64,000 nucleotides of DNA from assembly GCA_017467845.1 (NCBI GenBank), contig JAFUKH010000001.1, positions 1-64,000 of the forward strand. Reading direction: 5' to 3'. This document shows, piece after piece, positions 25,252 through 34,724 of the stretch; position 1 is the first letter of the stretch; each line of letters begins with the position of its first letter. The notes below the pieces were generated by a model. That model was not told the origin of the DNA, ran no database searches, and saw only the letters and a list, made by a program, of their open reading frames with translations. The position numbers and the translations under genes were made by a program. The stretch is from Lachnospiraceae bacterium. GTDB taxonomy: Bacteria; Bacillota; Clostridia; Lachnospirales; Lachnospiraceae.

Positions 25252-26130
25252 TTATTTCACGTGTTCGTGTGTAAACAAATGATTCTGGCAGTATTCATAG
25301 TTGCCGTTACATTTTGAACAGAACCTAAACTCCAGATTCTCATTATCCTCATCGGTCTGACCGCAAATTGCACACTTATGACCGGACATCTTAGGCGTTG
25401 CCGTGCGTCTCACCTCACTGCGGAATTTGGCGCGACGCTTCACCTGGGCCGGTGACATGTGCAACGAATTCTTCGAGGTCAGCCAGAACATTACGAAGGT
25501 AACCAGAGATGCCGCGATGGCACATCTTTTAAAAATATTATAAACCGGATGACCGACTCCCACTACAAAATCTGCTACCAGATAACCGGCATAAATCAGC
25601 CCCATCCACTTCATACGTACGGGCACGATATACATCAGCAGAATCTCTGCATTGGGGAAAGTGGCCGCAAATGCCAGCATAATGGACATATTGACATAGT
25701 AGGTACTAAACATGGTACTGCCGCTTAAGAATACATTGGTTGCTATTTCTGTAGTCGTCAAAAGGTCACCGTACATTACATAACAAATTATCATTGCCAC
25801 AAAACTTGCAATCACGGTATAAATCATTCCAGAGAAAATATACACATTGTACCGGTAGGTCCCCCATGTACGTTCCAGCGTATTCCCTACTGAATAATAA
25901 AAATACAACATTAAAATGGTAAATATATCCAAAGAAGAAGGCGGGGCAATAATCCAAGTCACCAATCTCCAAATCTGCCCGTGCAGTATTTTATACGGGT
26001 CCAATGTAAGCAGTAAAAGTAGGTCCTCATTCACAAACTGAATAATATAACCGGCTACATAACACATAATCAAGATTGCCGTCAGATTAGAAATCGCATA
26101 TCTTCCGAACTTCTTTTCAAATTTACTCAT
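25252..26130 (-). CDS. Rhomboid-like membrane protein with C-terminal zinc ribbon
   Basis: 292 residues with about six membrane helices in a rhomboid/derlin-like arrangement: WRLVTWIIAPPSSLDIFTILMLYFYYSVGNTLE matches the first rhomboid loop and helix, and LAFAATFPNAEILLMYIVPVRMKWMGL matches a conserved segment before the last helices. The protease Ser motif G-x-S-G is not present, so it is probably an inactive pseudo-rhomboid. The cytoplasmic tail has CAICGQTDEDNEN...FCSKCNGNYEYCQNH, two Cys-x2-Cys pairs plus Cys and His, a zinc ribbon. The start MSKFEK has GGAGGAGTAT upstream. Function unknown. It is divergent from the activase gene. Confidence 0.75.
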   Translation of the reverse strand: MSKFEKKFGRYAISNLTAILIMCYVAGYIIQFVNEDLLLLLTLDPYKILHGQIWRLVTWIIAPPSSLDIFTILMLYFYYSVGNTLERTWGTYRYNVYIFSGMIYTVIASFVAMIICYVMYGDLLTTTEIATNVFLSGSTMFSTYYVNMSIMLAFAATFPNAEILLMYIVPVRMKWMGLIYAGYLVADFVVGVGHPVYNIFKRCAIAASLVTFVMFWLTSKNSLHMSPAQVKRRAKFRSEVRRTATPKMSGHKCAICGQTDEDNENLEFRFCSKCNGNYEYCQNHLFTHEHVK

Positions 26131-26255
26131 ATACTCCTCCATGATAAACAGAATAATTCAATTTATTATAGCACTTCCCTTTTGTGTTCGTAAATAAAAC
26201 ACTTTCTTTTTCAGAAAAATATAATTTGTTTATAAAATCTTAACCACTTCTAGTA

Positions 26256-26295
26256 CTATGGAGGCGTTGATTTTTAACTCCCATAGGCGTATAAT
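26256..26295 (+). promoter_or_regulatory. Promoter and candidate operator for the activase gene
   Basis: Plus strand TTGATT (26267-26272), 17-nt spacer, TATAAT (26290-26295). An inverted repeat CTATGGAG (26256-26263) / CTCCCATAG (26278-26286) brackets the -35 box and reaches into the spacer, a typical repressor position. The rest of the 217-nt divergent gap (26131-26347) is A/T-rich with no other clear element. Confidence 0.65.
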
Positions 26296-26347
26296 GACCT
26301 CGTATGTCGTAAAATGAATAATAATAGAGAAAGTAAAGGTTAAACAA

Positions 26348-29300
26348 ATGACGAACAACTTTACATTAGGAATTGATATTGGTTCTACAACCGTAAAGAT
26401 TGCTATTTTAAATGAGGACAAAGAGATTGTTTTCTCTGACTACGAAAGACATTTTGCAAATATCAAGGAAACTCTTGCCGGATTATTAAAGAAGGCTTAT
26501 GAGTCCCTTGGAAATATTACATTACATCCTATGATTACCGGTTCCGGTGGTCTTACTCTTGCCAATCACTTAGAGGTACCTTTCACTCAGGAGGTTATCG
26601 CTGTTGCCACCTCCCTGCAGGAGTTGGCTCCTCAGACAGATGTTGCCATCGAGCTGGGTGGCGAGGACGCAAAAATCATTTATTTTGAAGGCGGTAACGT
26701 GGAGCAGCGTATGAATGGTATCTGCGCAGGCGGTACCGGTTCCTTCATTGACCAGATGGCATCCCTGATTCAGACAGATGCATCCGGTTTAAATGAATAT
26801 GCCAAGAATTATAAATCCTTATACACCATTGCCGCACGCTGCGGTGTATTTGCCAAAACAGATATCCAGCCGCTGATTAACGACGGTGCAACTAAGGAGG
26901 ACTTATCTGCTTCCATTTTCCAAGCGGTAGTGAACCAGACTATTTCCGGTCTTGCCTGTGGTAAGCCCATTCGCGGCCATGTTGCTTTTCTGGGCGGTCC
27001 CCTTCATTTCCTTTCAGAGCTGAAGGCGGCATTTATCCGAACCTTAAAGCTGGATGAGGAACATATTATTGACACTGACAATTCTCACCTTTTTGCTGCT
27101 ATCGGCTCTGCACTGAATGCAAAGCCGGAGGTATTCTTTACCTTAGAGGAAATGGTAGGAAAGCTCTCTGACCATATCAAAATGGAGTTTGAAGTTGAGC
27201 GTATGGAGCCTCTTTTTGCAAACAGTGAGGAGTACGATGAGTTCGTTACCAGACACGACTCACATAAAGTATTAACCGGGGATTTGGAGAATTATCATGG
27301 TAATGCTTTCCTTGGTATTGATGCCGGTTCCACCACCACCAAGATTGCTTTGGTGGGCGATGATGGTGCTCTCCTTTACTCCTTCTATTCCAATAATAAC
27401 GGAAGCCCTCTGGCTACCGCCATCGACTCATTGAAGGAGATTTATACTCTTCTTCCGGAAGATGTAAATATCGTCCGTTCCTGCTCTACCGGTTATGGTG
27501 AAGCACTGATGAAAGCGGCCTTCCTTTTAGATGATGGCGAAGTGGAAACCGTTGCCCACTACTATGCTGCTGCATTCTTCAATCCTAACGTTGACTGTAT
27601 CTTAGATATTGGCGGACAGGATATGAAATGTATCAAGATAAAAAACCAGACTGTTGACAGTGTCCAGCTGAACGAAGCTTGTTCTTCCGGCTGCGGTTCC
27701 TTTATTGAGACCTTTGCCAAATCCTTAAATTACAGCGTACAGGACTTCGCAAAAGCTGCTCTTTTTGCAGAGCATCCTATCGACCTTGGTACCCGCTGTA
27801 CCGTATTTATGAACTCCAAGGTAAAGCAGGCCCAGAAGGAGGGAGCATCTGTTTCCGATATTTCCGCAGGTCTTGCATACTCCGTTATCAAGAATGCACT
27901 CTTTAAGGTTATTAAAGTATCCGATGCTTCCGAGCTGGGTAAGGAAATCGTTGTACAGGGTGGTACCTTCTACAATGATGCGGTACTTCGAAGCTTTGAA
28001 AAAATTGCCGGCTGCGAAGCTATCCGACCTGACATTGCAGGTATCATGGGTGCTTTCGGTGCCGCTCTTATCGCAAGAGAGCGTTATACCGAAGAATATG
28101 AGACCTCCATGCTCACCTATCAGCAGATTTGTGACTTAAAGTTTGACACCAGCATGGCGAAATGTCGGGGATGTACCAATAACTGTCGTCTCACCATTAA
28201 CAAATTCTCCGGTGGCAGACAGTATATCTCCGGTAACCGCTGCGAGCGTGGTATCGGCGGTCAGAAAAATGCCGGTAACGTACCGAACCTTTTTGAATAT
28301 AAGTTAAAGAGATACTTCGACTATGAGTCACTGGATATTAATATGGCTCCCCGTGGAGAAATCGGTGTTCCCAGAGTTCTGAACATGTATGAGAACTATC
28401 CGTTCTGGCATACCTTCCTTACAGAGCTTGGCTACCGCGTAGTACTCTCTCCCGTTTCCAATCGTAAAATTTACGAGCTGGGTATTGAATCCATCCCCAG
28501 TGAGTCCGAGTGTTATCCGGCAAAGCTTGCCCATGGTCATGTAACCTGGCTCATCAGGCAGGGCATCAAGAAGATTTTCTACCCTGCAGTATTCTATGAG
28601 CGGAACGAATTTGAAGAGGCCAACAATCATTACAACTGTCCGATTGTAACCTCCTACTCTGAAAATATTAAAAATAACGTAGAAGAAATCACCAGCGGTG
28701 ATGTTACTTTAATCAATCCGTTTATGTCCTTCTTAAGCGAAGAAACCATTTCTCAGGCTTTAATTAAGGAATTTGGGAATATTCCGGAAGGCGAAATCAA
28801 GACCGCGGTACATAAAGCTTGGGGCGAGCAGGAAAAGGCCCGCGCAGATATGCGCGCAAAGGGTGAGGAAGTATTAAATTACTTAAAGGAAACCGGAAAG
28901 CGGGGTATCGTTCTTGCGGGGCGTCCTTATCATATCGATCCGGAAATTAACCATGGTATTCCGGAGATGATTACTTCCTACGATATTGCGGTACTTACGG
29001 AGGATTCCATTTCTCATCTGGCTCGGCCGGAGAGACCGTTGATTGTTTCCGACCAGTGGATGTATCACTCCCGCCTTTACGCTGCTGCAAGCTATGTAAA
29101 GCTGGTAGAGAATCTTGATTTGATTCAGCTGAATTCCTTCGGCTGTGGTCTGGATGCCGTTACTACCGACCAGGTAAATGATATTTTATCCGGCTCCGAC
29201 AAAATATACACTTGTCTCAAAATTGATGAGGTAAATAACCTTGGTGCGGCCCGTATTCGTATCCGCTCCCTTCTCTCCGCACTTCGCGTAAGAGAAAAGA

Positions 29301-30574
29301 TGGGCAAGGAACGTACCATCCGCTCCAGCGCTATTCATAAGGTACAGTTTACCGAGGAAATGCGTAAGGAATACACAATTTTATGTCCTCAGATGTCACC
29401 GATTCACTTCGAAATCGTAGAGCCTGCATTCAGAGCCTGCGGCTACAATTTTGAGGTCCTCAGCAATGACAACAAACATTCTGTGGATGTAGGTCTGAAA
29501 TATGTAAATAACGATGCCTGCTATCCTTCCCTGCTGGTTGTTGGTCAGCTGATGGAAGCACTTCTTTCCGGTAAATACGATTTAAATAAGACTGCACTGA
29601 TTATTACCCAGACAGGTGGCGGTTGCCGTGCAACCAACTATATCGGATTTATCCGTAGAGCCTTAGAAAAAGCAGGAATGAAACAGATTCCGGTTATCTC
29701 CCTGAATCTGGGCGGTATCGAAACCAATCCGGGCTTTAAAATGGATGCTAATATGCTCCTCCGTGTAGCTTTGGCCGCACAGTTCGGTGATATCTTTATG
29801 CGTTGTACCTATCATATGCGCCCTTACGAGGCAGTGCCCGGAAGCGTTAATGCAGTACATGAAAAGTGGAAAAAGGTTGTTGTTGATTATATATCTGCAC
29901 CAAAGATTAAGCTCACTAAGTTTAGTTCTTTATGCAGACAGATTATTGAAGATTTCGATGCTATTGAAATTAAAAATATCAAAAAACCACGTGTAGGTGT
30001 GGTTGGAGAGATTCTGGTAAAATACTCTCCTGCCGGCAACAATCACCTGGTAGAGCTCTTAGAGGCAGAAGGTGCCGAAGCAGTTGTACCGGATTTGATT
30101 GACTTTCTTCTCTATTGCTTCTACAATCAGATTTATAAGGCGGAGCATCTTGGCACCAGTAAGAAAGCTGCAAAAACCTGTAACCTTGGCATCTGGGCTA
30201 TTGAACACATCCTTCGTGGTAGCACTGTAAAAGCACTTCAGAAGAGTAAGAACTTCTACGCTCCTACTCCTATTCGTGAAACAGTGAAGATGGCAGAGCC
30301 TATCGTAGATATCGGTAACCAGACCGGTGAAGGCTGGTTCTTAACCGGAGAAATGATGGAGCTGATTCATGACAATGTGCCTAACATTGTATGCACACAG
30401 CCCTTCGGATGTCTCCCTAACCACGTAGTGGGTAAGGGTGTTATCAAGGCAATCCGTAAGTCTCATCCGGAAGCTAACATTGTGGCTATTGACTATGACC
30501 CCGGTGCAAGTGAAGTTAACCAGCTGAATCGTATTAAGCTGATGCTTTCCACTGCCAATAAAAACTTGAAATAA
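26348..30574 (+). CDS. Large two-domain acyl-CoA dehydratase activase-related protein
   Basis: 1408 residues, one of only two plus-strand genes. It has two BadF/BcrA/HgdC-type ATPase domains. The first starts [16 protein letters not shown] (residues 5-265) with [10 protein letters not shown] and [11 protein letters not shown]; the second starts [16 protein letters not shown] (about 324-575) with ACSSGCGSF and [10 protein letters not shown]. In both the two Cys that share a [4Fe-4S] cluster in HgdC are kept. A Cys-rich linker follows ([19 protein letters not shown]), then DUF2229 and an HgdB-like region ([34 protein letters not shown]). Such fusions are common in anaerobic Firmicutes and resemble ATP-driven electron injectors, but the target enzyme is unknown. 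Cytoplasmic. Confidence 0.9.
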   Translation: MTNNFTLGIDIGSTTVKIAILNEDKEIVFSDYERHFANIKETLAGLLKKAYESLGNITLHPMITGSGGLTLANHLEVPFTQEVIAVATSLQELAPQTDVAIELGGEDAKIIYFEGGNVEQRMNGICAGGTGSFIDQMASLIQTDASGLNEYAKNYKSLYTIAARCGVFAKTDIQPLINDGATKEDLSASIFQAVVNQTISGLACGKPIRGHVAFLGGPLHFLSELKAAFIRTLKLDEEHIIDTDNSHLFAAIGSALNAKPEVFFTLEEMVGKLSDHIKMEFEVERMEPLFANSEEYDEFVTRHDSHKVLTGDLENYHGNAFLGIDAGSTTTKIALVGDDGALLYSFYSNNNGSPLATAIDSLKEIYTLLPEDVNIVRSCSTGYGEALMKAAFLLDDGEVETVAHYYAAAFFNPNVDCILDIGGQDMKCIKIKNQTVDSVQLNEACSSGCGSFIETFAKSLNYSVQDFAKAALFAEHPIDLGTRCTVFMNSKVKQAQKEGASVSDISAGLAYSVIKNALFKVIKVSDASELGKEIVVQGGTFYNDAVLRSFEKIAGCEAIRPDIAGIMGAFGAALIARERYTEEYETSMLTYQQICDLKFDTSMAKCRGCTNNCRLTINKFSGGRQYISGNRCERGIGGQKNAGNVPNLFEYKLKRYFDYESLDINMAPRGEIGVPRVLNMYENYPFWHTFLTELGYRVVLSPVSNRKIYELGIESIPSESECYPAKLAHGHVTWLIRQGIKKIFYPAVFYERNEFEEANNHYNCPIVTSYSENIKNNVEEITSGDVTLINPFMSFLSEETISQALIKEFGNIPEGEIKTAVHKAWGEQEKARADMRAKGEEVLNYLKETGKRGIVLAGRPYHIDPEINHGIPEMITSYDIAVLTEDSISHLARPERPLIVSDQWMYHSRLYAAASYVKLVENLDLIQLNSFGCGLDAVTTDQVNDILSGSDKIYTCLKIDEVNNLGAARIRIRSLLSALRVREKMGKERTIRSSAIHKVQFTEEMRKEYTILCPQMSPIHFEIVEPAFRACGYNFEVLSNDNKHSVDVGLKYVNNDACYPSLLVVGQLMEALLSGKYDLNKTALIITQTGGGCRATNYIGFIRRALEKAGMKQIPVISLNLGGIETNPGFKMDANMLLRVALAAQFGDIFMRCTYHMRPYEAVPGSVNAVHEKWKKVVVDYISAPKIKLTKFSSLCRQIIEDFDAIEIKNIKKPRVGVVGEILVKYSPAGNNHLVELLEAEGAEAVVPDLIDFLLYCFYNQIYKAEHLGTSKKAAKTCNLGIWAIEHILRGSTVKALQKSKNFYAPTPIRETVKMAEPIVDIGNQTGEGWFLTGEMMELIHDNVPNIVCTQPFGCLPNHVVGKGVIKAIRKSHPEANIVAIDYDPGASEVNQLNRIKLMLSTANKNLK

Positions 30575-30715
30575 TTCAGAACCATGCGGATTTATAAACA
30601 ACAGACCGATTAAGTTTACTTACAGAGGTCTGTTGACATAAATTCATATGGCGAAAAGCCATTCATGAACAAAAGAAAGCTGCACCGCAGCGATTTTGCG
30701 AATAGTGGTTCTGAA
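30575..30715 (+). repeat. Structured dispersed repeat, copy A (metY leader)
   Basis: A 141-bp element starting at the last base of the activase stop codon region and ending 25 nt before the metY ATG. Ends are TTCAGAACCA / TGGTTCTGAA. Internal stems: CAACAGACC/GGTCTGTTG extended by ATTTAT/ATAAAT, capped by TAAG-ttta-CTTA; ATGGC-gaaaa-GCCAT; and CAAAA/TTTTG around GCTG-cacc-GCAGC. It is the only copy on the plus strand and, like the others, points with transcription. Confidence 0.88.
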
Positions 30716-30740
30716 TTCACTTGAATAAGGAGATTAAACT

Positions 30741-32015
30741 ATGCAAAGAGAAACCATGTGTATCCAGGCCGGATACGAACCAAAAAACGGCGAGTCCCGT
30801 ATGATTCCTATTGTTCAGAGTACTACCTTCAAGTATGACTCCAGCGAAGATATGGGAAAGCTTTTTGACTTAGAGGCTTCCGGCTACTTCTACACCAGAT
30901 TACAGAACCCAACCAATGATTACGTAGCTGCAAAGATTTGCGCTTTAGAAGGCGGCACTGCTGCAATGCTTACATCTTCCGGACAGGCTGCAAACTTCTA
31001 CGCAGTATTTAATATTGCCGGTTGTGGCGACCACGTAATCGCAGCTTCTACTATCTACGGTGGAACATTTAATTTATTCTCCGTAACCATGAAGCGTATG
31101 GGTGTTGAATTCACATTCATTGATCCTGACTGTAGTGAAGAAGAGCTTGCTGCCGCATTCAAACCCAACACCAAGGCAGTATTCGGAGAAACCATTGCCA
31201 ATCCTGCACTTATTGTTTTGGATATTCCGAAATTCGCGAAAGCTGCTCACGAACATGGTGTTCCTCTTATCATTGACAACACCTTCGCTACTCCTATCAA
31301 CTGTCGTCCTTTTGAGTGGGGTGCAGACATCGTTACCCACTCTACCACCAAGTACATGGATGGTCACGACGCTGCAGTTGGCGGATGTATCGTAGATTCC
31401 GGTAAATTCGACTGGATGGCTCATGCAGATAAGTTCCCGGGTCTTACTACTCCGGATGACTCTTATCACGGTGTTGTATATGCAGAGAAGTTCGGACTTG
31501 GCGGCGCATTCATCACCAAATGTACTGCCCAGCTCATGAGAGACTTCGGCTCCATCCAGGCTCCAATGAACGCTTATTTATTAAATCTTGGTTTAGAGTC
31601 CTTACACGTACGTATGCCTCGTCACTGTGAAAATGCGCAGAAGGTTGCAGAATTCTTAGAGGCTCATCCTATGATTGAATGGGTAAATTATCCGGGTCTT
31701 AAGAGCAACAAGTACTACGACCTTGCTCAGAAGATGATGCCAAACGGTACTTGTGGCGTTATCGCCTTCGGTGTAAAAGGCGGACGTAAAGCTGCCGAGA
31801 AATTCATGGCCGGTCTTAAGGTTGCCATGATTGCAACCCACGTTGCCGATGCTCACACCTGTGTCCTTCACCCTGCTTCTGCTACCCATCGCCAGATGAA
31901 CGACGCAGAGCTCATTGCTGCCGGCGTAGGACCTGACCTTGTAAGACTTTCTGTTGGTATCGAAAATGTAGATGACATCATCGCTGATGTTGACAATGCA
32001 CTGAAAAATATCTAA
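30741..32015 (+). CDS. metY: O-acetylhomoserine sulfhydrylase (aminocarboxypropyltransferase)
   Basis: 424 residues, the usual size of the long Cys/Met-metabolism PLP enzymes that make homocysteine from O-acetylhomoserine and sulfide. Key features: RLQNPTNDYVAAKICALEGG, AMLTSSGQAANF, the PLP-phosphate segment YGGTFNLF, IDNTFATPINCRPFEWGADI, and the PLP lysine in HSTTKYMDGHDAAVGG. C-terminal LVRLSVGIENVDDIIADV is the family signature for substrate carboxylate binding. The ribosome site is AAGGAG. It lies after structured repeat copy A and is followed by a terminator. Confidence 0.95.
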   Translation: MQRETMCIQAGYEPKNGESRMIPIVQSTTFKYDSSEDMGKLFDLEASGYFYTRLQNPTNDYVAAKICALEGGTAAMLTSSGQAANFYAVFNIAGCGDHVIAASTIYGGTFNLFSVTMKRMGVEFTFIDPDCSEEELAAAFKPNTKAVFGETIANPALIVLDIPKFAKAAHEHGVPLIIDNTFATPINCRPFEWGADIVTHSTTKYMDGHDAAVGGCIVDSGKFDWMAHADKFPGLTTPDDSYHGVVYAEKFGLGGAFITKCTAQLMRDFGSIQAPMNAYLLNLGLESLHVRMPRHCENAQKVAEFLEAHPMIEWVNYPGLKSNKYYDLAQKMMPNGTCGVIAFGVKGGRKAAEKFMAGLKVAMIATHVADAHTCVLHPASATHRQMNDAELIAAGVGPDLVRLSVGIENVDDIIADVDNALKNI

Positions 32016-32022
32016 ACAAAAC

Positions 32023-32055
32023 GGGCCGTTACCCTTCGGGTAGCGGTCTTTCTTT
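32023..32055 (+). terminator. Terminator after metY
   Basis: CCGTTACCC pairs with GGGTAGCGG around TTC, followed by TCTTTCTTT. It forms the left end of the large palindrome. Confidence 0.8.
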
Positions 32056-32469
32056 GTGCCCTTCTCTTGACCACCCCTACCGCATCCATCGGTTCCTCAT
32101 AGTTTCAATACTCAGCCCTGCCCCCGGGATGCGCCTACGCGGTAGTCCCTTACCTTGGTTTGCAGACTGTTCAAAAATGCTTGAATTTCACAAAGTTTCC
32201 CTTGCGTTCCCCGATTTGTTGTGTTTTTCCAAGGTTAGAGCAATCTGCTATCTGTCCGCCTTATGCGGAACAGATACGCAGATGGTCTAACACGTGGAAA
32301 GAACACAACCCGAACGCAAGGGACAACTTTGGAAATTACTACGCATTTTTTCTAAGCCATGCAAACCAAGGTAAGGGACTACCGCGTAGGCGCATCCCGG
32401 GTGCAAGGCTATATGGTTTTAGGAATAGGGGAACCGGTTGGTCCGGCAGAAGTGAGCAAGGAAGGGCAC

Positions 32470-32499
32470 AAAGAAAGACCGTCGCGAAATGCGACGGCC
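32470..32499 (-). terminator. Terminator after the ZIP transporter gene
   Basis: Minus strand CCGTCGC pairs with GCGACGG around ATTTC, followed by TCTTTCTTT. The T-tract and flanks equal those of the metY terminator although the stem bases differ, so the two ends look related by inversion. Confidence 0.8.
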
Positions 32500-32506
32500 C
32501 GTTTGT

Positions 32507-33289
32507 TTAGCCAAGTGCCACATCCAAAATCATCATCAACGAGAATCCCACTGCAAAGAATATGGTTCCGATATTGGAGTGCTCTCCTTCAGACATTTCA
32601 GGAATCAGCTCTTCTACAACCACGTAGAGCATAGCTCCTGCTGCAAAGCTGAGAAGATATGGTAGAACCGGAACCATGATACCGGATAACAGGATTGTAA
32701 GAATCGCCGCCAAAGGCTCTACAGCTCCGGATAAGGCTCCATATAAGAAAGATTTTCCCTTGGATACTCCCTCCGCCTTCAGAGGCATGGAGATAATCGC
32801 TCCTTCCGGAAAATTCTGTATTGCAATTCCGATGGATAATGCAAATGCACCAAGCAGTGTTATCTCTGTAGAATCAGAAATTAGCCCGGCAAATACAGCT
32901 CCTACCGCCATTCCCTCCGGAATATTATGAAGAGCTACCGCCAGCACCAGCATAGTGGTTCTGTCCAGCTTCACCTTTACCCCCTCTGCCTGTTCACTAT
33001 TCAAATGCATATGAGGAGTAAAAGTATCCAGGACAAGTAAAAATATCATTCCCAACAAAAAACCTACCACAGCAGGGATAAAAGATAATTTCCCCATATG
33101 TGCAGACTGATCAATAGATGGTATGAGAAGGCTCCATACAGATGCAGCTACCATGACTCCAGCTGCAAATCCGGTCAAGGCACGCTGCAAATTCGAATTC
33201 ATCTTGCCGCCCATGAGAAATACAAGTGCTGAACCAAGTGCGGTACCCAAAAAAGGAACTATAATTCCTAATAAAACATTTATTGTCAT
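32507..33289 (-). CDS. ZIP-family metal transporter
   Basis: 260 residues with eight likely membrane helices. Helix 4 has ALHNIPEGMAVGAVF and helix 5 has AIQNFPEGAIISMPL, the metal-binding HNxPEG and NxPEG signatures; EELIPEMSEGEHSN follows in helix 6-7. The loop after helix 3 has a His-rich HMHLNSEQ. It takes up zinc or other divalent metals (iron or manganese are possible). The ribosome site is GGAGGTACGATT. The promoter at 33341-33369 overlaps a GTTAG-N6-CTAAC palindrome, so metal-responsive control is likely. A terminator lies directly after the stop codon. Confidence 0.9.
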   Translation of the reverse strand: MTINVLLGIIVPFLGTALGSALVFLMGGKMNSNLQRALTGFAAGVMVAASVWSLLIPSIDQSAHMGKLSFIPAVVGFLLGMIFLLVLDTFTPHMHLNSEQAEGVKVKLDRTTMLVLAVALHNIPEGMAVGAVFAGLISDSTEITLLGAFALSIGIAIQNFPEGAIISMPLKAEGVSKGKSFLYGALSGAVEPLAAILTILLSGIMVPVLPYLLSFAAGAMLYVVVEELIPEMSEGEHSNIGTIFFAVGFSLMMILDVALG

Positions 33290-33317
33290 AATCGTACCTC
33301 CTATGTTAATATATGCA

Positions 33318-33369
33318 GTTAGCCTTAACTAACTCACTTAACTATATCACTTCCTCCGATCAATTGCAA
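33318..33369 (-). promoter_or_regulatory. Promoter and candidate metal-regulator operator of the ZIP gene
   Basis: Minus strand TTGCAA (33364-33369), 17-nt spacer, TATAGT (33341-33346). Just downstream, at about the start site, lies GTTAGTTAAGGCTAAC (33318-33333), with TTAG...CTAA half-sites like those of DtxR/MntR-family operators. Confidence 0.5.
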
Positions 33370-33379
33370 CAAAAGGGCT

Positions 33380-34459
33380 CTATTTCAACCAAAACTCCAT
33401 ATATACCGGTTCATGATCTGAATATGCATAACCGGTATTCACGTGCTCGTACTTCGCACACTCCACATTATCAGATAAAATGAATCCGTCCAAGGTAATG
33501 GTGTATGTCACATCAGGTACATAGGCCATATCTGCATTTCTGGAAGTATTCCACATCTGTTCTCTTTCGTCTTCCGAAAAAGCATCAATGCAAAATGCAA
33601 AATGCTCCGGCAAAGCTTCTCTTGGAAACGGATATGCCCAAGATTCAAACTCTCCGGTTACATCCCCCAAAAGCTTAAGATTGTGGTTATAATCGCCACC
33701 TACAATCACATAATTTCCTTTCGCGTATTCTTCCTCCATCACCTGAGTCAGAAGCCCTATCTGCCCCTCACGGATTTCGTCGGAATTTCCATACGCTGAC
33801 ATATGTACATTGACCAGAATCAATTCTTTTCCATTATCTACCGGAATACGATTCACCGATATACATCGGTCCAAATCCACCAACTTCATTACAGATTCTG
33901 TAATCGGAAGACTTCTCCGCATCCCTTCCGTCATCTCATACGCTGAAAATGTGGCTATTCCGGCCTTGCTTTTTCCATGAGGATCCAGAATCGGATACAT
34001 TAAAAATGCCGAATCATAGTTTACCGCAAAGGTCGACTGCATATCAGCAAAGCTTTTCCGAAACAGGTCATATTGATCAATATGATAGCTTCTGGTACTG
34101 TCCAGATCCACCTCCTGCAAAAGCAGAAAATCCGGCTCATATCCTTTCATACACTCCGCCGCACCGCTAATGGAATAATAGACACTCTCCGCATCCTTTG
34201 CCTTGGACTGTGTTCCACCATCCATAAAGAAACTGAATTCAGGGAGATAGGCACCAAAGCCTGCGTTGTATGTAACAGCGCTATATACCTCTCCGGCCTC
34301 CACCTTCTGAAAATCTTTTTCTTCCAAAGACATATTTACAGTCAGCGGCTGGTAGTCCTCAATTCGTCTATAACTCAAAAATACATACGCAACATATATA
34401 ATTACAATCGCTAAGATTATACCAACAATCAATAACGGAATCCTAATATACTTTTTCAT
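33380..34459 (-). CDS. Membrane-anchored endonuclease/exonuclease/phosphatase-family protein
   Basis: 359 residues with one N-terminal membrane helix (IPLLIVGIILAIVIIYVAYVFL) and an EEP (DNase I-like) domain: TYNAGFG, FLLLQEVDLDSTRSY (metal Glu), VNVHMSAYGN, VIVGGDYNHNL (catalytic Asp-x-Asn) and SDHEPVYMEFWL (terminal Asp-His pair). All metal and catalytic residues expected for the fold are present. Members of this group cleave phosphodiester bonds in nucleic acids, lipids or inositol phosphates; the substrate is not clear. The start MKKYIRIP has AGGAAAGGTAGT upstream. It follows the Kdp-like cluster by about 100 nt. Confidence 0.85.
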   Translation of the reverse strand: MKKYIRIPLLIVGIILAIVIIYVAYVFLSYRRIEDYQPLTVNMSLEEKDFQKVEAGEVYSAVTYNAGFGAYLPEFSFFMDGGTQSKAKDAESVYYSISGAAECMKGYEPDFLLLQEVDLDSTRSYHIDQYDLFRKSFADMQSTFAVNYDSAFLMYPILDPHGKSKAGIATFSAYEMTEGMRRSLPITESVMKLVDLDRCISVNRIPVDNGKELILVNVHMSAYGNSDEIREGQIGLLTQVMEEEYAKGNYVIVGGDYNHNLKLLGDVTGEFESWAYPFPREALPEHFAFCIDAFSEDEREQMWNTSRNADMAYVPDVTYTITLDGFILSDNVECAKYEHVNTGYAYSDHEPVYMEFWLK

Positions 34460-34560
34460 ACTACCTTTCCTAACAAAAAAACTATGATAAAATGCTCCAT
34501 AACATTTTATCATAGCTTTTCTAAAAAATATATACTCTCTTCTTCTTTCTCTCTCACTAA

Positions 34561-34704
34561 TTAATTAAATAAAGATGTTCCATCTTTCACCTTGTGCATA
34601 ATCTTATATCCTAAAGTTCCAAACAACAATACAATAATAGCCACACAAGAACCTACTCCAATGATTGCCTCAATGATAAAGAAAATCCATACAAAAATAT
34701 CCAT
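34561..34704 (-). CDS. 47-residue membrane peptide after the KdpE-like gene
   Basis: Starts MDIFVWIFFIIEAIIGVGSC and continues VAIIVLLFGTLGYKIMH, ending with a short charged tail (KVKDGTSLFN). One or two membrane helices with a cytoplasmic basic end. The ribosome site AGGAG is 6 nt before the ATG, and the gene starts about 20 nt after the response-regulator stop codon, so it is in that operon. Too short to assign, but codon use and the ribosome site argue for a real gene. It could be a subunit or regulator of a potassium system, by analogy with KdpF. Confidence 0.65.
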   Translation of the reverse strand: MDIFVWIFFIIEAIIGVGSCVAIIVLLFGTLGYKIMHKVKDGTSLFN

Positions 34705-34724
34705 AAAAATCTCCTAACATATCT

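Larger units (their letters stand above)
32016..32506. repeat. 490-bp imperfect palindrome between convergent genes
   Basis: The whole gap between metY and the ZIP gene folds on itself around position 32261. The best block is a perfect 42-bp inverted repeat at 32123-32164 and 32360-32401 (containing GCGCCTACGCGGTAGTCCC). Other matching blocks are the two terminator ends (32020-32061 / 32461-32503), the region around 32191-32258 / 32264-32335, and a central TCTGTCCGC/GCGGAACAGA hairpin. Between 32062-32122 and 32402-32460 the arms have similar length but have diverged. No open frame in it looks like a protein. Confidence 0.9.

Noticed and set aside
30575..30740. SAM (S-box) riboswitch before metY
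   Set aside because: The conserved SAM riboswitch core is absent; the sequence matches the dispersed repeat instead.
32016..32506. Retron or group II intron
   Set aside because: No reverse transcriptase gene in or near it, and no intron domain V-like motif seen.
32054..32634. Open frames inside the large palindrome
   Set aside because: Low-complexity reading of a palindrome; no ribosome sites and no protein-like pattern on either arm.
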